From an uncultured Tateyamaria sp. (GTDB taxonomy: Bacteria; Pseudomonadota; Alphaproteobacteria; Rhodobacterales; Rhodobacteraceae): a stretch of 64,000 bases of DNA. The position numbers and the translations under genes were made by a program. The stretch lies in assembly GCF_947488715.1 (NCBI RefSeq), contig NZ_CANLAG010000003.1, positions 62,001 to 126,000 on the forward strand. The letters are read 5' to 3'. This document shows positions 27,866-36,979 of the stretch, piece by piece. The first letter of the stretch is position 1. Each line of letters starts with the position of its first letter. Under the pieces are notes generated by a model. That model worked only from the letters and a program-made list of their open reading frames with translations, had not been told where the DNA came from and did not search any database.

Positions 27866-27927
27866 GGGTGGTCGAATCACCCAGAGCACTAAATGATTCT
27901 CGGAAGCGATTCGGGCAAGCGAATCGC
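27866..27927 (+). promoter_or_regulatory. Two hairpins in the rpoD leader
   Basis: GGGTG-GTCGAAT-CACCC (27866-27882) and the perfect 8-bp GCGATTCG-GGCAAG-CGAATCGC (27906-27927) lie in the 129-base gap between dnaG and rpoD, the second about 18 bases before the GAGGAG ribosome site. Neither has a T-run, so neither is a standard terminator. They may stabilise or cleave-separate the rpoD message. Confidence 0.4.
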
Positions 27928-27954
27928 CAAGGAGCCCCGGTAGAGGAGCCCAGT

Positions 27955-29940
27955 ATGGCCGCGAAAGACACGAACGAAGACGCCAAGACGGACGACCACG
28001 ACAACGAGCATTCGCTCGATATGAGTCAGGCCGCCGTCAAAAAGATGATCGGTGAAGCCCGCGAAAAGGGTTACATCACCTATGATCAGCTCAATACTGT
28101 GTTGCCTCCCGACCAGGTCAGTTCGGAACAAATCGAAGACGTGATGTCGATGCTGTCCGAAATGGGCATCAACATCATCGAAGACGAAGAAGCCGAAGAA
28201 GAAGAGCAAAAAGGGTCGACCGAGGTCACAACGACCGAAGGCACCCGCGATTTGACGCTGGGCGCCACTGGCCAGGAAAAACTCGACCGCACGGACGACC
28301 CCGTACGGATGTACCTGCGCGAAATGGGCAGCGTCGAACTGCTGTCTCGCGAGGGCGAGATTGCGATTGCCAAGCGTATCGAGGCTGGCCGCAACACGAT
28401 GATTGCCGGGCTGTGCGAAAGCCCGCTGACCTTTCAGGCGATTACAATCTGGCGCGACGAACTTCTGAGCGAAGAGATCCTGCTGCGCGACGTCATCGAC
28501 CTTGAGGCGACGTTCGGCAATCAGATGGGTGAAGAGGGCGAAGAAGTCTCCGAACCGGTCGTGGATGCAAGCGCCAAGACCGAAGAAAAGGCTGATGCGG
28601 GTCCGGAACTGGACGCGGACGGCAACCCCATCGCCAAAGACGATGACGACGACGAAGACGATCAGGCCAACATGTCACTGGCCGCGATGGAAGCGGCGCT
28701 CAAGCCTCAGGTGCTTGAAACGCTCGACATCATTGCATCGGATTACGCGACACTGTCCGAAATGCAGGACAGCCGGATTTCGGCCACGTTGAACGAAGAC
28801 GGTTCGTTCAGCTCGGGCGATGAAGACACCTATCAGAAACTGCGGTCCGAAATCGTGTTGCTGGTCAATGAACTGCACCTGCACAACAACCGGATTGAGG
28901 CGTTGATCGACCAGCTCTATGGCATCAACCGCCGCATCATGCAGATCGACAGCGCAATCGTGAAGCTGGCGGACCAAGCCCGTATCAACCGCAAGGAATT
29001 TGTGGACGCATATCGCGGTCGTGAACTCGATCCCGGCTGGCTCGAAGAAATGGGTGGCAAGTCCGGTCGCGGCTGGCAGATGTTCATCGAACGCTCTGCC
29101 GAGAAGGTCGAAGAACTGCGCAGCGACATGGCACAAGTTGGTCAGTATGTCGGCCTCGACATCTCCGAATTCCGCCGCATCGTGCAACAGGTCCAGAAAG
29201 GCGAGAAAGAAGCCCGTCAGGCCAAGAAAGAAATGGTCGAAGCCAACCTGCGCCTCGTCATCTCGATTGCCAAGAAATACACGAACCGTGGCCTGCAATT
29301 CCTCGACCTGATCCAGGAAGGTAACATCGGTCTGATGAAGGCGGTCGATAAATTCGAATACCGCCGTGGTTACAAGTTCTCGACCTACGCCACATGGTGG
29401 ATCCGTCAGGCGATCACCCGGTCCATCGCGGATCAGGCACGTACCATCCGCATCCCCGTGCACATGATCGAAACGATCAACAAACTGGTCCGTACGGGCC
29501 GGCAGATGCTGCACGAGATCGGGCGCGAACCGACACCCGAGGAACTGGCTGAAAAGCTGCAAATGCCGCTTGAGAAGGTTCGCAAGGTGATGAAAATCGC
29601 CAAAGAGCCGATCAGCCTAGAGACCCCCATCGGCGATGAGGAAGACAGCCAGCTTGGTGATTTTATCGAGGACAAGAATGCCGTGCTGCCATTGGACAGC
29701 GCCATTCAGGAAAACCTCAAGGAAACCACGACACGCGTTCTGGCCTCGCTCACACCACGTGAGGAACGTGTGCTGCGTATGCGGTTTGGCATTGGCATGA
29801 ATACCGACCACACACTCGAAGAAGTGGGTCAGCAGTTTAGCGTGACGCGTGAACGTATCCGTCAGATCGAAGCGAAGGCGCTGCGCAAGCTGAAGCATCC
29901 GAGCCGCAGCCGCAAGTTGCGCAGCTTCCTCGACCAGTGA
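27955..29940 (+). CDS. rpoD: RNA polymerase primary sigma factor (sigma-70)
   Basis: 661 residues from the ATG at 27955, which has GAGGAG upstream. Region 1.1 and a long acidic non-conserved insert ([11 protein letters not shown] around residue 222-232) precede the core. Region 2.3/2.4 is [15 protein letters not shown] with IRIPVHM; region 4.2 is [20 protein letters not shown] near the end. House-keeping sigma factor. The stop overlaps a GTG start of the next gene by 4 bases, an unusual neighbour for rpoD. Confidence 0.96.
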   Translation: MAAKDTNEDAKTDDHDNEHSLDMSQAAVKKMIGEAREKGYITYDQLNTVLPPDQVSSEQIEDVMSMLSEMGINIIEDEEAEEEEQKGSTEVTTTEGTRDLTLGATGQEKLDRTDDPVRMYLREMGSVELLSREGEIAIAKRIEAGRNTMIAGLCESPLTFQAITIWRDELLSEEILLRDVIDLEATFGNQMGEEGEEVSEPVVDASAKTEEKADAGPELDADGNPIAKDDDDDEDDQANMSLAAMEAALKPQVLETLDIIASDYATLSEMQDSRISATLNEDGSFSSGDEDTYQKLRSEIVLLVNELHLHNNRIEALIDQLYGINRRIMQIDSAIVKLADQARINRKEFVDAYRGRELDPGWLEEMGGKSGRGWQMFIERSAEKVEELRSDMAQVGQYVGLDISEFRRIVQQVQKGEKEARQAKKEMVEANLRLVISIAKKYTNRGLQFLDLIQEGNIGLMKAVDKFEYRRGYKFSTYATWWIRQAITRSIADQARTIRIPVHMIETINKLVRTGRQMLHEIGREPTPEELAEKLQMPLEKVRKVMKIAKEPISLETPIGDEEDSQLGDFIEDKNAVLPLDSAIQENLKETTTRVLASLTPREERVLRMRFGIGMNTDHTLEEVGQQFSVTRERIRQIEAKALRKLKHPSRSRKLRSFLDQ

Positions 29941-30455
29941 AGCGGATGTCCGCTGCTTTGGTGTTGGCCGTCATGGCCAACACTGCTCTGGCGGACACGT
30001 CTCCTATCGTGCGGCTCGACAATCCTGCCGCTGTTGCCGTTGCATTGCGCCAGGAAGGGTTCCGTTCGCAACTGACCAAGGATGATCGCAATCGACCGGT
30101 GATCGAAACCGGGATCGGCGGCATCTATTTCTCGGTGAAATTCTATGGTTGCAGCGATGGTCGCGACTGTTTCGGTCTGCTGCTCACCGCGTGGTTCGAC
30201 GTCGAAAATGGCGTCGCGCTTGACGTGCTCAACCGATGGAATTCTGACGCATATATCGGGCGCGCCTATTCCAATGCCCAATGCGATCCCGTGATTGACC
30301 ACTACATTTTTGTGGATCGAAAACGCGAAGTGTCTCACTTCATCGAAGAAATTGAGTTTTGGGGCGAAGCATTGGCCGATTTCCGCGACGCTGTTTTTGA
30401 AGCGGATGAAACGCCAAACCGAGTCGCGACATGTGGTGGCGACGACGTCCTGTGA
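29937..30455 (+). CDS. Secreted YbjN-like domain protein
   Basis: 172 residues from a GTG at 29937 (overlap with rpoD stop); an ATG at 29946 would remove the basic residues KR that suit the signal peptide [19 protein letters not shown]. The mature part ([39 protein letters not shown]) follows the YbjN fold as known from bacterial secretion/chaperone-like families. Periplasmic location suggested. Coupled by a 4-base overlap to the yjbQ-like gene. Confidence 0.7.
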   Translation: MKRMSAALVLAVMANTALADTSPIVRLDNPAAVAVALRQEGFRSQLTKDDRNRPVIETGIGGIYFSVKFYGCSDGRDCFGLLLTAWFDVENGVALDVLNRWNSDAYIGRAYSNAQCDPVIDHYIFVDRKREVSHFIEEIEFWGEALADFRDAVFEADETPNRVATCGGDDVL

Positions 30456-30862
30456 CTGCGTTCAAGACATTCGAAATCCAAACGACCGGGCCGGGACTGT
30501 ACGAGTTTACCCAAGACGTCTGTGCATGGACAACTGGTACGGGCCTTCTGACCCTATTTGTCCGGCACACGTCGTGTTCGCTTCTCATCCAGGAAAACGC
30601 GGATCCCGAAGTGCAGGTTGACTTGCAGAACTTTTTTGCCGGTCTGGTGCCACCCACGACGGACCCGTCGATGGACTACCTCACACATACCTATGAGGGA
30701 CCGGATGACATGCCCGCGCATATCAAGGCCGCGATGCTGCCCGTTAATTTGACGATCCCGGTGATGAACGGGCAGCCGGTTTTAGGGACGTGGCAAGGCA
30801 TCTATCTTTTCGAACATCGCGACGCGCCCAAAAAACGAACGGTGATCGGTCATTTGGCCTGA
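30452..30862 (+). CDS. YjbQ/UPF0047 family protein
   Basis: 136 residues from the GTG at 30452, overlapping the previous stop by 4 bases; an ATG at 30431 would add seven unlikely residues (MWWRRRP). The family pattern is seen in FVRHTSCSLLIQENADPEV and LGTWQGIYLFEHRD. E. coli YjbQ and relatives have been reported with low thiamine-phosphate synthase activity, and the natural role is unsettled. Confidence 0.85.
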   Translation: MTAFKTFEIQTTGPGLYEFTQDVCAWTTGTGLLTLFVRHTSCSLLIQENADPEVQVDLQNFFAGLVPPTTDPSMDYLTHTYEGPDDMPAHIKAAMLPVNLTIPVMNGQPVLGTWQGIYLFEHRDAPKKRTVIGHLA

Positions 30863-30937
30863 TCAAAAACACAACGCAAAAACATGATTTGGGTTTTGTG
30901 ATCCGGCACCTTAAGTCTGTTGCAAAGGAGATCCGAC

Positions 30938-31366
30938 ATGATGCGCCCTATCGCTGCCGTTGTGCTTGCCGCCGCTGTAACTCTGCCGACCTTGGGTGAG
31001 GCACAGCAATTTGTGCGCCGGGACCGTTTTGACATACCTATATTTCCCATCGATGCGAACACATTCGAAGTGGTCGAAAACGATGGGGCAGGTGGCACCG
31101 CGTTGTGGTGTGCGGCGGGGGTGTATACCCGCGAGACTTTGGGCCAACGCGGTGGGTCTCTTTACATCCTCAAGGGACGCAGCGACTCCGAGCGTATTCG
31201 CGGTCGCAAGAGTGTCATTTTCACGACCCAACCCGTGGACGGTGCGTTTTCGTCCTTTTCCCAAGGTGTGCGGCGCGCGGGCAAGGTATTCAGCATGGCG
31301 CATGCCTACGCGCTCTGCCGTGGAACGCCGCGCTTGACCGTGAATATTCGGGAAAATCGCTTGTAA
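30938..31366 (+). CDS. Small secreted protein, paralogue of the next gene
   Basis: 142 residues with AAGGAG before the ATG at 30938. Signal peptide MMRPIAAVVLAAAVTLPTLGEA. The mature part reads TFEVVENDGAGGTALWCAAGVYTRE, FTTQPVDGAF and HAYALCRGTP. These blocks repeat in the gene at 31536, so the pair is a tandem duplication. Two conserved Cys are likely to be paired. No known domain recognised; a secreted or periplasmic role is inferred from the signal peptide. Confidence 0.7.
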   Translation: MMRPIAAVVLAAAVTLPTLGEAQQFVRRDRFDIPIFPIDANTFEVVENDGAGGTALWCAAGVYTRETLGQRGGSLYILKGRSDSERIRGRKSVIFTTQPVDGAFSSFSQGVRRAGKVFSMAHAYALCRGTPRLTVNIRENRL

Positions 31367-31535
31367 ACCTGTGCACGATGCAGTGTGGCGCTGTGAAAAG
31401 GCGTCTGGTGAGCCGAGACGTGATGCCGAACAAAACGCTGAAATCAATGGGTTATAATCGATTTCCTGATTGCACCAAAGTGATTTTCGAAAGTCGCTGT
31501 GACACCCCATGTCAAATGGCAAAGGAGATAGGTTG

Positions 31536-31973
31536 ATGTTCAAACATGCTTTTTTCGCCGCAATGGCTTTTGCCGCAACCGCGCCAACACTCGCGCCAGC
31601 GCAGGACTTTGAGAGGCGCCAACGGTACACGCTGCCAGCGGCGCAGATTGGTCCGCAGTCCTTTGAGATCGTCGAGGCGGATGGCGCGGGGAACTCTCAA
31701 ATGTGGTGCGCCGCAGGTCTCTATGCCCGCAAGGTCTTGGGCGCGCGCGGTGGCACGTTGGCCATCGAAACACCACGTGGCCCGGCACAATCTACACCCG
31801 GACGCCGCGGTGTCGTGTTCACAACAGCCCCGGTCCAGGGTGCATTCGGAGGCGTTTCGTTAAGTGTCCGGCAGGCTGGCCTGACGTTTTCAATGACGCA
31901 CGCTTATGCGCAGTGCAGCCAATTCCCGAATTTAAAGCTGCGCACTGGACCGAACACTCTGGTCCGGCGTTAA
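31536..31973 (+). CDS. Small secreted protein, paralogue of the previous gene
   Basis: 145 residues with AAAGGAG before the ATG at 31536. Signal peptide MFKHAFFAAMAFAATAPTLAPA. Shared blocks with the neighbour: FEIVEADGAGNSQMWCAAGLY, FTTAPVQGAF, FSMTHAYAQC. The spacing of these blocks is kept while the linkers differ. The 169-base gap between the two copies contains a perfect -10-like TATAAT at 31453-31458 without a good -35. Confidence 0.7.
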   Translation: MFKHAFFAAMAFAATAPTLAPAQDFERRQRYTLPAAQIGPQSFEIVEADGAGNSQMWCAAGLYARKVLGARGGTLAIETPRGPAQSTPGRRGVVFTTAPVQGAFGGVSLSVRQAGLTFSMTHAYAQCSQFPNLKLRTGPNTLVRR

Positions 31974-32032
31974 CCTGAAGTGGTACCGCGTATCTTGCGG
32001 TGTCATTTCCCCTCTACCCAAAACCTAGACAA

Positions 32033-32093
32033 CCCCCTATAGTTTCGCGGAATAGGGGGAAAACCCCCATACAGGCAGAAAGAACAAAGGGGG
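32033..32093 (+). promoter_or_regulatory. nrdR leader with alternating C5 and G5 tracts
   Basis: Four five-base tracts lie in order: CCCCC (32033-32037), GGGGG (32055-32059), CCCCC (32064-32068) and GGGGG (32089-32093). The first pair forms CCCCCTAT/ATAGGGGG around an 11-base loop; the middle pair forms GGGGG-AAAA-CCCCC; the last pair would mask the ribosome site AAAGGGGG of nrdR. The pairings exclude each other in sequence, which is how an RNA switch is built. Function is inference. Confidence 0.45.
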
Positions 32094-32100
32094 ATGCGCG

Positions 32101-32568
32101 ATGCGCTGTCCGTTTTGCGGCAATATCGACACTCAGGTAAAAGACAGCCGCCCAGCAGAAGACCACGTGTCCATTCGGCGTCGGCGGTTTTGCCCGGCGT
32201 GCGGGGGCCGTTTTACCACCTATGAGCGGGTTCAATTGCGCGATCTCGTTGTGATCAAGTCCAACGGCAAGCGCGAGGATTTCGACCGGGACAAGCTGGA
32301 ACGCTCGATCCGTATTTCGATGCAGAAACGCCCCATTGATCCGGAGCGGATTGATCAAATGATCTCGGGCATTGTGCGGCGACTGGAATCCATGGGCGAA
32401 ACCGATATCCAATCCAAGCAGATTGGTGAAATCGTGATGGAAGCGCTGCACAGGATCGACACGGTGGCCTATGTCCGCTTTGCGAGTGTGTACAAGAACT
32501 TCCAGGCGGCTGACGACTTTGACAAGTTCGTTCAGGAATTGCGCCCCGACACGCCTTCGGAAGAGTGA
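32101..32568 (+). CDS. nrdR: Transcriptional repressor NrdR
   Basis: 155 residues. ATP/dATP-sensing repressor of ribonucleotide reductase genes. The N-terminal zinc ribbon has C3, C6, C31 and C34 (MRCPFCGN ... FCPACGGRF); the ATP-cone follows from about residue 48 ([20 protein letters not shown]). The ATG at 32101 is spaced 7 bases from a G5 ribosome site. Overlaps ribD by 4 bases, the usual nrdR-ribD pair. Confidence 0.95.
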   Translation: MRCPFCGNIDTQVKDSRPAEDHVSIRRRRFCPACGGRFTTYERVQLRDLVVIKSNGKREDFDRDKLERSIRISMQKRPIDPERIDQMISGIVRRLESMGETDIQSKQIGEIVMEALHRIDTVAYVRFASVYKNFQAADDFDKFVQELRPDTPSEE

Positions 32569-33671
32569 CGGCAGCGTCAGACACCAGATACATGCGCCTT
32601 GCTCTTGGCCTCGGTCGTCGGGGGCAGGGGCTGACGTGGCCTAACCCCGCTGTGGGGTGCGTGATTGTAAACCAAGACAGGATTGTTGGCCGCGGCTGGA
32701 CCCAGCCGGGCGGTCGCCCGCATGCCGAGGTCGTCGCATTGGCACAGGCCGGCGCGCTGGCGCGTGGCGCAACGGTCTATGTCACGCTGGAACCTTGTGC
32801 GCATCACGGGCAAACGCCCCCATGTGCCGAGGCGCTTGTTGCGGCAGGTGTTGCGCGGGTTGTTGTCGCCGTTCAGGACAGTGACTCCCGTGTCGATGGG
32901 GCGGGGGTGTCCATTCTCACGCAGAACGGGATTGCCGTAGAAACCGGCATTTGCGCGACAGAAGCCCAGGATGATCATGCAGGGTTCTTCCTGCGAACGG
33001 ATCTTGGTCGGCCGCTCGTCACGCTTAAACTGGCCAGTAGCTTTGATGGCCGTATCGCCACGGGAACGGGCCAAAGCCAATGGATCACTGACGCGCCTGC
33101 GCGCCGCGTCGTCCACGCCATGCGCGCGCGCCATGATGCGGTGATGGTCGGTGGTGGCACTGCGCGCCATGATGATCCATCCCTGACGGTTCGTGGGTTG
33201 GGGGATGTGCCGCAGCCCGTGCGCGTTGTCGTGTCGCGGCGGCTGGATATCCCGTTGATGGGTGTACTGGCCCGAACGACGACAGAGGTGCCCGTTTTGC
33301 TGTGTCACGGTCAGGATGCCGATCCGGTGTTGCAAGACACGTGGCGCGATCTGGGCGCGCAGTTGCTGCCTTGTGCGACCCGTGGCAGCCAACTGGATCC
33401 GCGTGACGTGTTGCAAAAACTTGGTGACCACGGGCTGACGCGCGTGTTTTGTGAAGGCGGCAGTGCGCTGGCCGCCTCCCTGATCGAGGCGGATCTTGTG
33501 GACCGTCTGGTTGGATTCACCGCTGGACTGACCATCGGTGCCGAAGGGTTGCCGAACATTGGCGCCTTGGGCCTCCGCAACCTGTCGGAGGCGGCGCGGT
33601 TCAAATTGCTGGATTTAAGGCAGATCGGTCCAGATATTTGCCACGTCTGGACGCGGCCTCACGTGGTCTAG
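32565..33671 (+). CDS. ribD: Bifunctional riboflavin biosynthesis deaminase/reductase
   Basis: 368 residues from a GTG at 32565 overlapping nrdR by 4 bases. Two domains: a zinc cytidine-deaminase fold ([10 protein letters not shown] and [11 protein letters not shown]) deaminating the pyrimidine, then a dihydrofolate-reductase-like domain ([30 protein letters not shown]) reducing the ribosyl group. Ends with TAG at 33669-33671, which overlaps the stop of kpsC on the other strand. Confidence 0.95.
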   Translation: MTAASDTRYMRLALGLGRRGQGLTWPNPAVGCVIVNQDRIVGRGWTQPGGRPHAEVVALAQAGALARGATVYVTLEPCAHHGQTPPCAEALVAAGVARVVVAVQDSDSRVDGAGVSILTQNGIAVETGICATEAQDDHAGFFLRTDLGRPLVTLKLASSFDGRIATGTGQSQWITDAPARRVVHAMRARHDAVMVGGGTARHDDPSLTVRGLGDVPQPVRVVVSRRLDIPLMGVLARTTTEVPVLLCHGQDADPVLQDTWRDLGAQLLPCATRGSQLDPRDVLQKLGDHGLTRVFCEGGSALAASLIEADLVDRLVGFTAGLTIGAEGLPNIGALGLRNLSEAARFKLLDLRQIGPDICHVWTRPHVV

Positions 33672-35680
33672 CGCCACAAATGGGCACGGCTGGCGAACAG
33701 CCCCTGGAGCTTTGACAGAACGCGATTTGCGGCACTGGGTCCTGGCACATTGCCCCCGGCCAAGCGTTCAACGACCACTTCAACCGGGCAGGGCAGGCGC
33801 GTGACTGGATCGAAATAGCGCGGGTAGTCTATCAATGTCGCGTGGACCAGACCCAAGTGGGAAATGTCCTCCCGCCGTCTGGGTGGCACTAGGCCAAGAT
33901 CGCGGGTCAGTCCCCAACCCGCATAAAACGGAGCGCCGGTGGTCACCACATCCACGCCACGCAGCAACGCCTCAAAACCTGTGAGTGAGGTCATCGTCCA
34001 CAATGTATCCACTTGCTCCAGCAGCGCAGAAATGTCCGCCGTGTCGGCGACAACATCAGCCAAATCGCTTGCGTCAAAGGCCCCGGTTCGCAGACCCGCC
34101 TCTACATCTGGGTGGGGCTTGTAGATCACCGTGGCATCTGGATGTGCCGCGCGCGCCGCGACCAACAGATCGCGGTTGGTCTTAATTGTACCGGCCCCTG
34201 TTCGAATTGATGCATCATCTTCTACCTGTCCGACAACCAACACACGCGGCCCATCTGGCAGGGTAGGAACTGAGCCCCCGAGGTTGTACTTGCTCAACGC
34301 GCCGCGCGTCAGCGCAGCGACCAGTGCCTCGGCGCGCTGGGTCTGATCGGGGCGTAAAGTACGGCGCATCTGGATCATCTTTTCCAACCGGCTTGGACGG
34401 CGCGGATCGTAGTATATGCCCAGATCGTCGGTCACGAGCGACAAGGGCGGCACCAACGCGGCACCAAGGCCCTTTGACCTGAGGAAGCCATCCTCGACCC
34501 TTACGGCACCGTCATGGCCGACATCGGCCTTTCCCGCCCAAACCATCCAGGGTCGGCCAGTGACGCGCGCTGTTGCGGGATTGTCATCGAACTGCATGGG
34601 TGTATGCCGCCCGAAAACCTGTTGCAGTGGGCGGCGTTTCCACATCCGCATGCCGCTGGCAACCCAACCGGCGTGATCGTCCCGCCAGGCGCGTGTGTCC
34701 GCCGCGAATGTTTCGATGGCAGTCTCGAGCGTGCACAACTGATCGCGAAACGGGTCGTACCACTTGGGATATAGCATCATCGCACCGGCAAAGAGCTGGG
34801 CGCGCGTCAGGGTACGTTGCCTGCGTTGCACGGGGAATTCGTCCTGCGTCAGCCCCCAACCCGCGTAAAAGGGTTGTCCGAACGTGCGCGGTTTGTGTCC
34901 TGCGAGGATGGCCTCAAACCCCAACCCGGACGACACCGTGTAGACGGCGATAGCGCCCTCCATGAGTGTCCAGGGGCTGATCGCTGTGTCAATCAGGCTG
35001 ATCCGATCGTTTGTGTCAGCGGCATCGAAATAGCCTTGCCTATAGCCTTGGGCGGTTTCGGGATGTGTCTTGATCAGGATGCGAGCGCCGGGGTGTTCTT
35101 CCTGCGCGACGAACAGCATTTCGAGAAACCTGTTGCGATCGCCGCCGGATGCCGTGACTGCGGCATCGCCGCGGGTCTGGTCGATGACAAGCACATAGCC
35201 GGGTGCAGGGGCGGGTATGGAAGGGTCAAAGGCGCTGTATTTGGAAAGTTGCGCCTCGATTATCCGCGCCATCGCACCACGCGCCCTGTTCAACAGCGCC
35301 GTGTCATCCAAAGGGTGCGTCGACAGGATGGTTTCCAGGTCTGACGGGGCGGAGGGGTCAAAATGCGAGCGCTTGTGATCGATCATCAGACCCAGAGGTG
35401 GCCCACCGGCGCGACCGGGAAACAGGGACCGCAGCAATGCATCTTCGATCCGGACAACGGGAACGTCACGCTTTTCGGCAACGGCTTCGCCGCGATGGGC
35501 GGTGGGTGCATTGCCCCACACCCCAACCAGATCATCCGGGCCGGGGCGCCCCAGCGATATCCGGTAGCCGGACAACTGCAGAATACGCCGCACGCGGGAT
35601 TGGGTCAGAAAACCGCCGTTGTAAACGTAAAGCCGCCGGGCCTTTTCAGGTCCGGCGGCTGGATCGGAATGATGGGTCAA
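33668..35680 (-). CDS. kpsC: Capsular polysaccharide biosynthesis protein KpsC (dual beta-Kdo transferase)
   Basis: 670 residues. It assembles the poly-Kdo linker on lipid for group 2-type capsules. The internal duplication typical of KpsC is visible: YAGWGLTQDEFPVQRRQR and YAGWGLTRDLGLVPPRRRED mark the ends of two GT modules, with YPKWYDP and YPRYFDP after them. Likely cytoplasmic face of the inner membrane. No kpsM/kpsT transporter lies in the window, so export genes must be elsewhere. Stop overlaps the ribD stop. Confidence 0.9.
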   Translation of the reverse strand: MTHHSDPAAGPEKARRLYVYNGGFLTQSRVRRILQLSGYRISLGRPGPDDLVGVWGNAPTAHRGEAVAEKRDVPVVRIEDALLRSLFPGRAGGPPLGLMIDHKRSHFDPSAPSDLETILSTHPLDDTALLNRARGAMARIIEAQLSKYSAFDPSIPAPAPGYVLVIDQTRGDAAVTASGGDRNRFLEMLFVAQEEHPGARILIKTHPETAQGYRQGYFDAADTNDRISLIDTAISPWTLMEGAIAVYTVSSGLGFEAILAGHKPRTFGQPFYAGWGLTQDEFPVQRRQRTLTRAQLFAGAMMLYPKWYDPFRDQLCTLETAIETFAADTRAWRDDHAGWVASGMRMWKRRPLQQVFGRHTPMQFDDNPATARVTGRPWMVWAGKADVGHDGAVRVEDGFLRSKGLGAALVPPLSLVTDDLGIYYDPRRPSRLEKMIQMRRTLRPDQTQRAEALVAALTRGALSKYNLGGSVPTLPDGPRVLVVGQVEDDASIRTGAGTIKTNRDLLVAARAAHPDATVIYKPHPDVEAGLRTGAFDASDLADVVADTADISALLEQVDTLWTMTSLTGFEALLRGVDVVTTGAPFYAGWGLTRDLGLVPPRRREDISHLGLVHATLIDYPRYFDPVTRLPCPVEVVVERLAGGNVPGPSAANRVLSKLQGLFASRAHLWR

Positions 35681-35696
35681 TCGGCCACCTCTGTGG

Positions 35697-36830
35697 TCAG
35701 TTGCCCGCGAGGCTGGACAAGGTGTTGACCGATCCCAGCGGCCCGGTCAGGGCGCTGATGATTTTGGTGAATTGCGTGTACGGCGCTTCGGTGACGTAGA
35801 TCGTGTCGGAATCGCGGATCACAAAATCACGCGCCTGGAACATGCCGTTGGGCTGCGTGAGGTCCAGAACGTAGACGAGGCGTTGCGCGCCAATCAGGTC
35901 GTCCCGGCCCAAGACCACATTTGCGACTTCGGCCGGTTCGTTGCGGAACACAAAGATGCCCGTTGGATCAGCGGTGGCCGATTGCAGGCCGCCAACCTGT
36001 GCGATGGCCTCCAGCGCGCTGAGCGTTTGGCTTTCGAAAGGCACGCGTGCCTGGCCCCCGGTTGCGCCAAGCGCGGTGAAGGCGCGGGTGTCCTCTTCGA
36101 CCAGGATCCGGTCACCGCCGCGCAACGCGATGTCCAGTTCTGGGTGGTCATAGAGGTCCTGGAACCAGATGCGGCTGCGCATTGTGCCACGGATCACGGT
36201 GATCTGGGCAATTTCGGGTTCGATTGTCACGCCGCCAGCACGTGCCAGCATTGTGGACAGGGTGCGTGTCGGGCGTTCGATTGCATAGACACCTTGTCCG
36301 CCGACCGACCCAATCAGCGATACGGTCGAGCCGTCACCGGCCACGCGGCGGACTTGCACCTGTGGGTCGGGGGTCTGGTCTTCGAGCTTGGCTGTGATGA
36401 TACGGCGGATGGCGTCAGGCGAATTGCCCGCGGCGCGGATGCGGCCAGCATAGGGCACAAAGATAAAGCCTGCACCGTCCACCTGGACCTCTTCGAGGAT
36501 CGTGGAGTTTTGCGCCTCTCCGGCCAACAAGCCGTCGTCCACGTTTTCCCAGATGGTCAGGCCCAAAACATCGCCCGGCCGGATTGTGTCGGAACCGATC
36601 ACGCCCGCGTTGATGAATTCCTGGCTGAACCCCAGCGCAGGTGTCACAGCCGTGGCGCGCGTCACGCGGTCGTTGACCGAAACGATGAATGCGTCGCCTT
36701 CCTGTTGAACCGAGCCGGAAAAAATCTCGCGTTTGCTGGGGCCGACCTGCGGCAACCCGCACGAGGAAACGATACCCAAAATGGCCAACAGCGCGCCAGC
36801 ACGCGCCCAGCGGAATGATTGGAAAATCAC
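35697..36830 (-). CDS. Wza-like polysaccharide export lipoprotein
   Basis: 377 residues with a GTG start at 36830, chosen because GAGGAG lies 9 bases upstream and because it puts a lipobox (GIVSSC, Cys at 24) at the end of a signal peptide. An ATG at 36890 lacks a ribosome site. The polysaccharide-export motif IRPGDVLGLTIWENVDD is followed by soluble-ligand-binding beta-grasp repeats (VSLIGSVGGQGVYAI). An outer-membrane or periplasmic export channel for capsule is expected. Lies between kpsS and kpsC. Confidence 0.85.
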   Translation of the reverse strand: MIFQSFRWARAGALLAILGIVSSCGLPQVGPSKREIFSGSVQQEGDAFIVSVNDRVTRATAVTPALGFSQEFINAGVIGSDTIRPGDVLGLTIWENVDDGLLAGEAQNSTILEEVQVDGAGFIFVPYAGRIRAAGNSPDAIRRIITAKLEDQTPDPQVQVRRVAGDGSTVSLIGSVGGQGVYAIERPTRTLSTMLARAGGVTIEPEIAQITVIRGTMRSRIWFQDLYDHPELDIALRGGDRILVEEDTRAFTALGATGGQARVPFESQTLSALEAIAQVGGLQSATADPTGIFVFRNEPAEVANVVLGRDDLIGAQRLVYVLDLTQPNGMFQARDFVIRDSDTIYVTEAPYTQFTKIISALTGPLGSVNTLSSLAGN

Positions 36831-36979
36831 TGCTACGGTCTCCTCGACCTGTTCTTGTTCTGCCTCAAACCACGGATTGTTCCGCAGCATTTTTGTTTTT
36901 TCCGACGGTTTTCCGCCGTTGATTTGTACTCAAACTACCGGACTTGGACGATAAAATCTAGCCATAGGGGTAGTGGTCG

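Noticed and set aside
31453-31458. TATAAT as a full promoter for the second secreted paralogue
   Set aside because: The -10 is perfect but no -35 element lies 16-18 bases upstream, so it is only mentioned with the gene.
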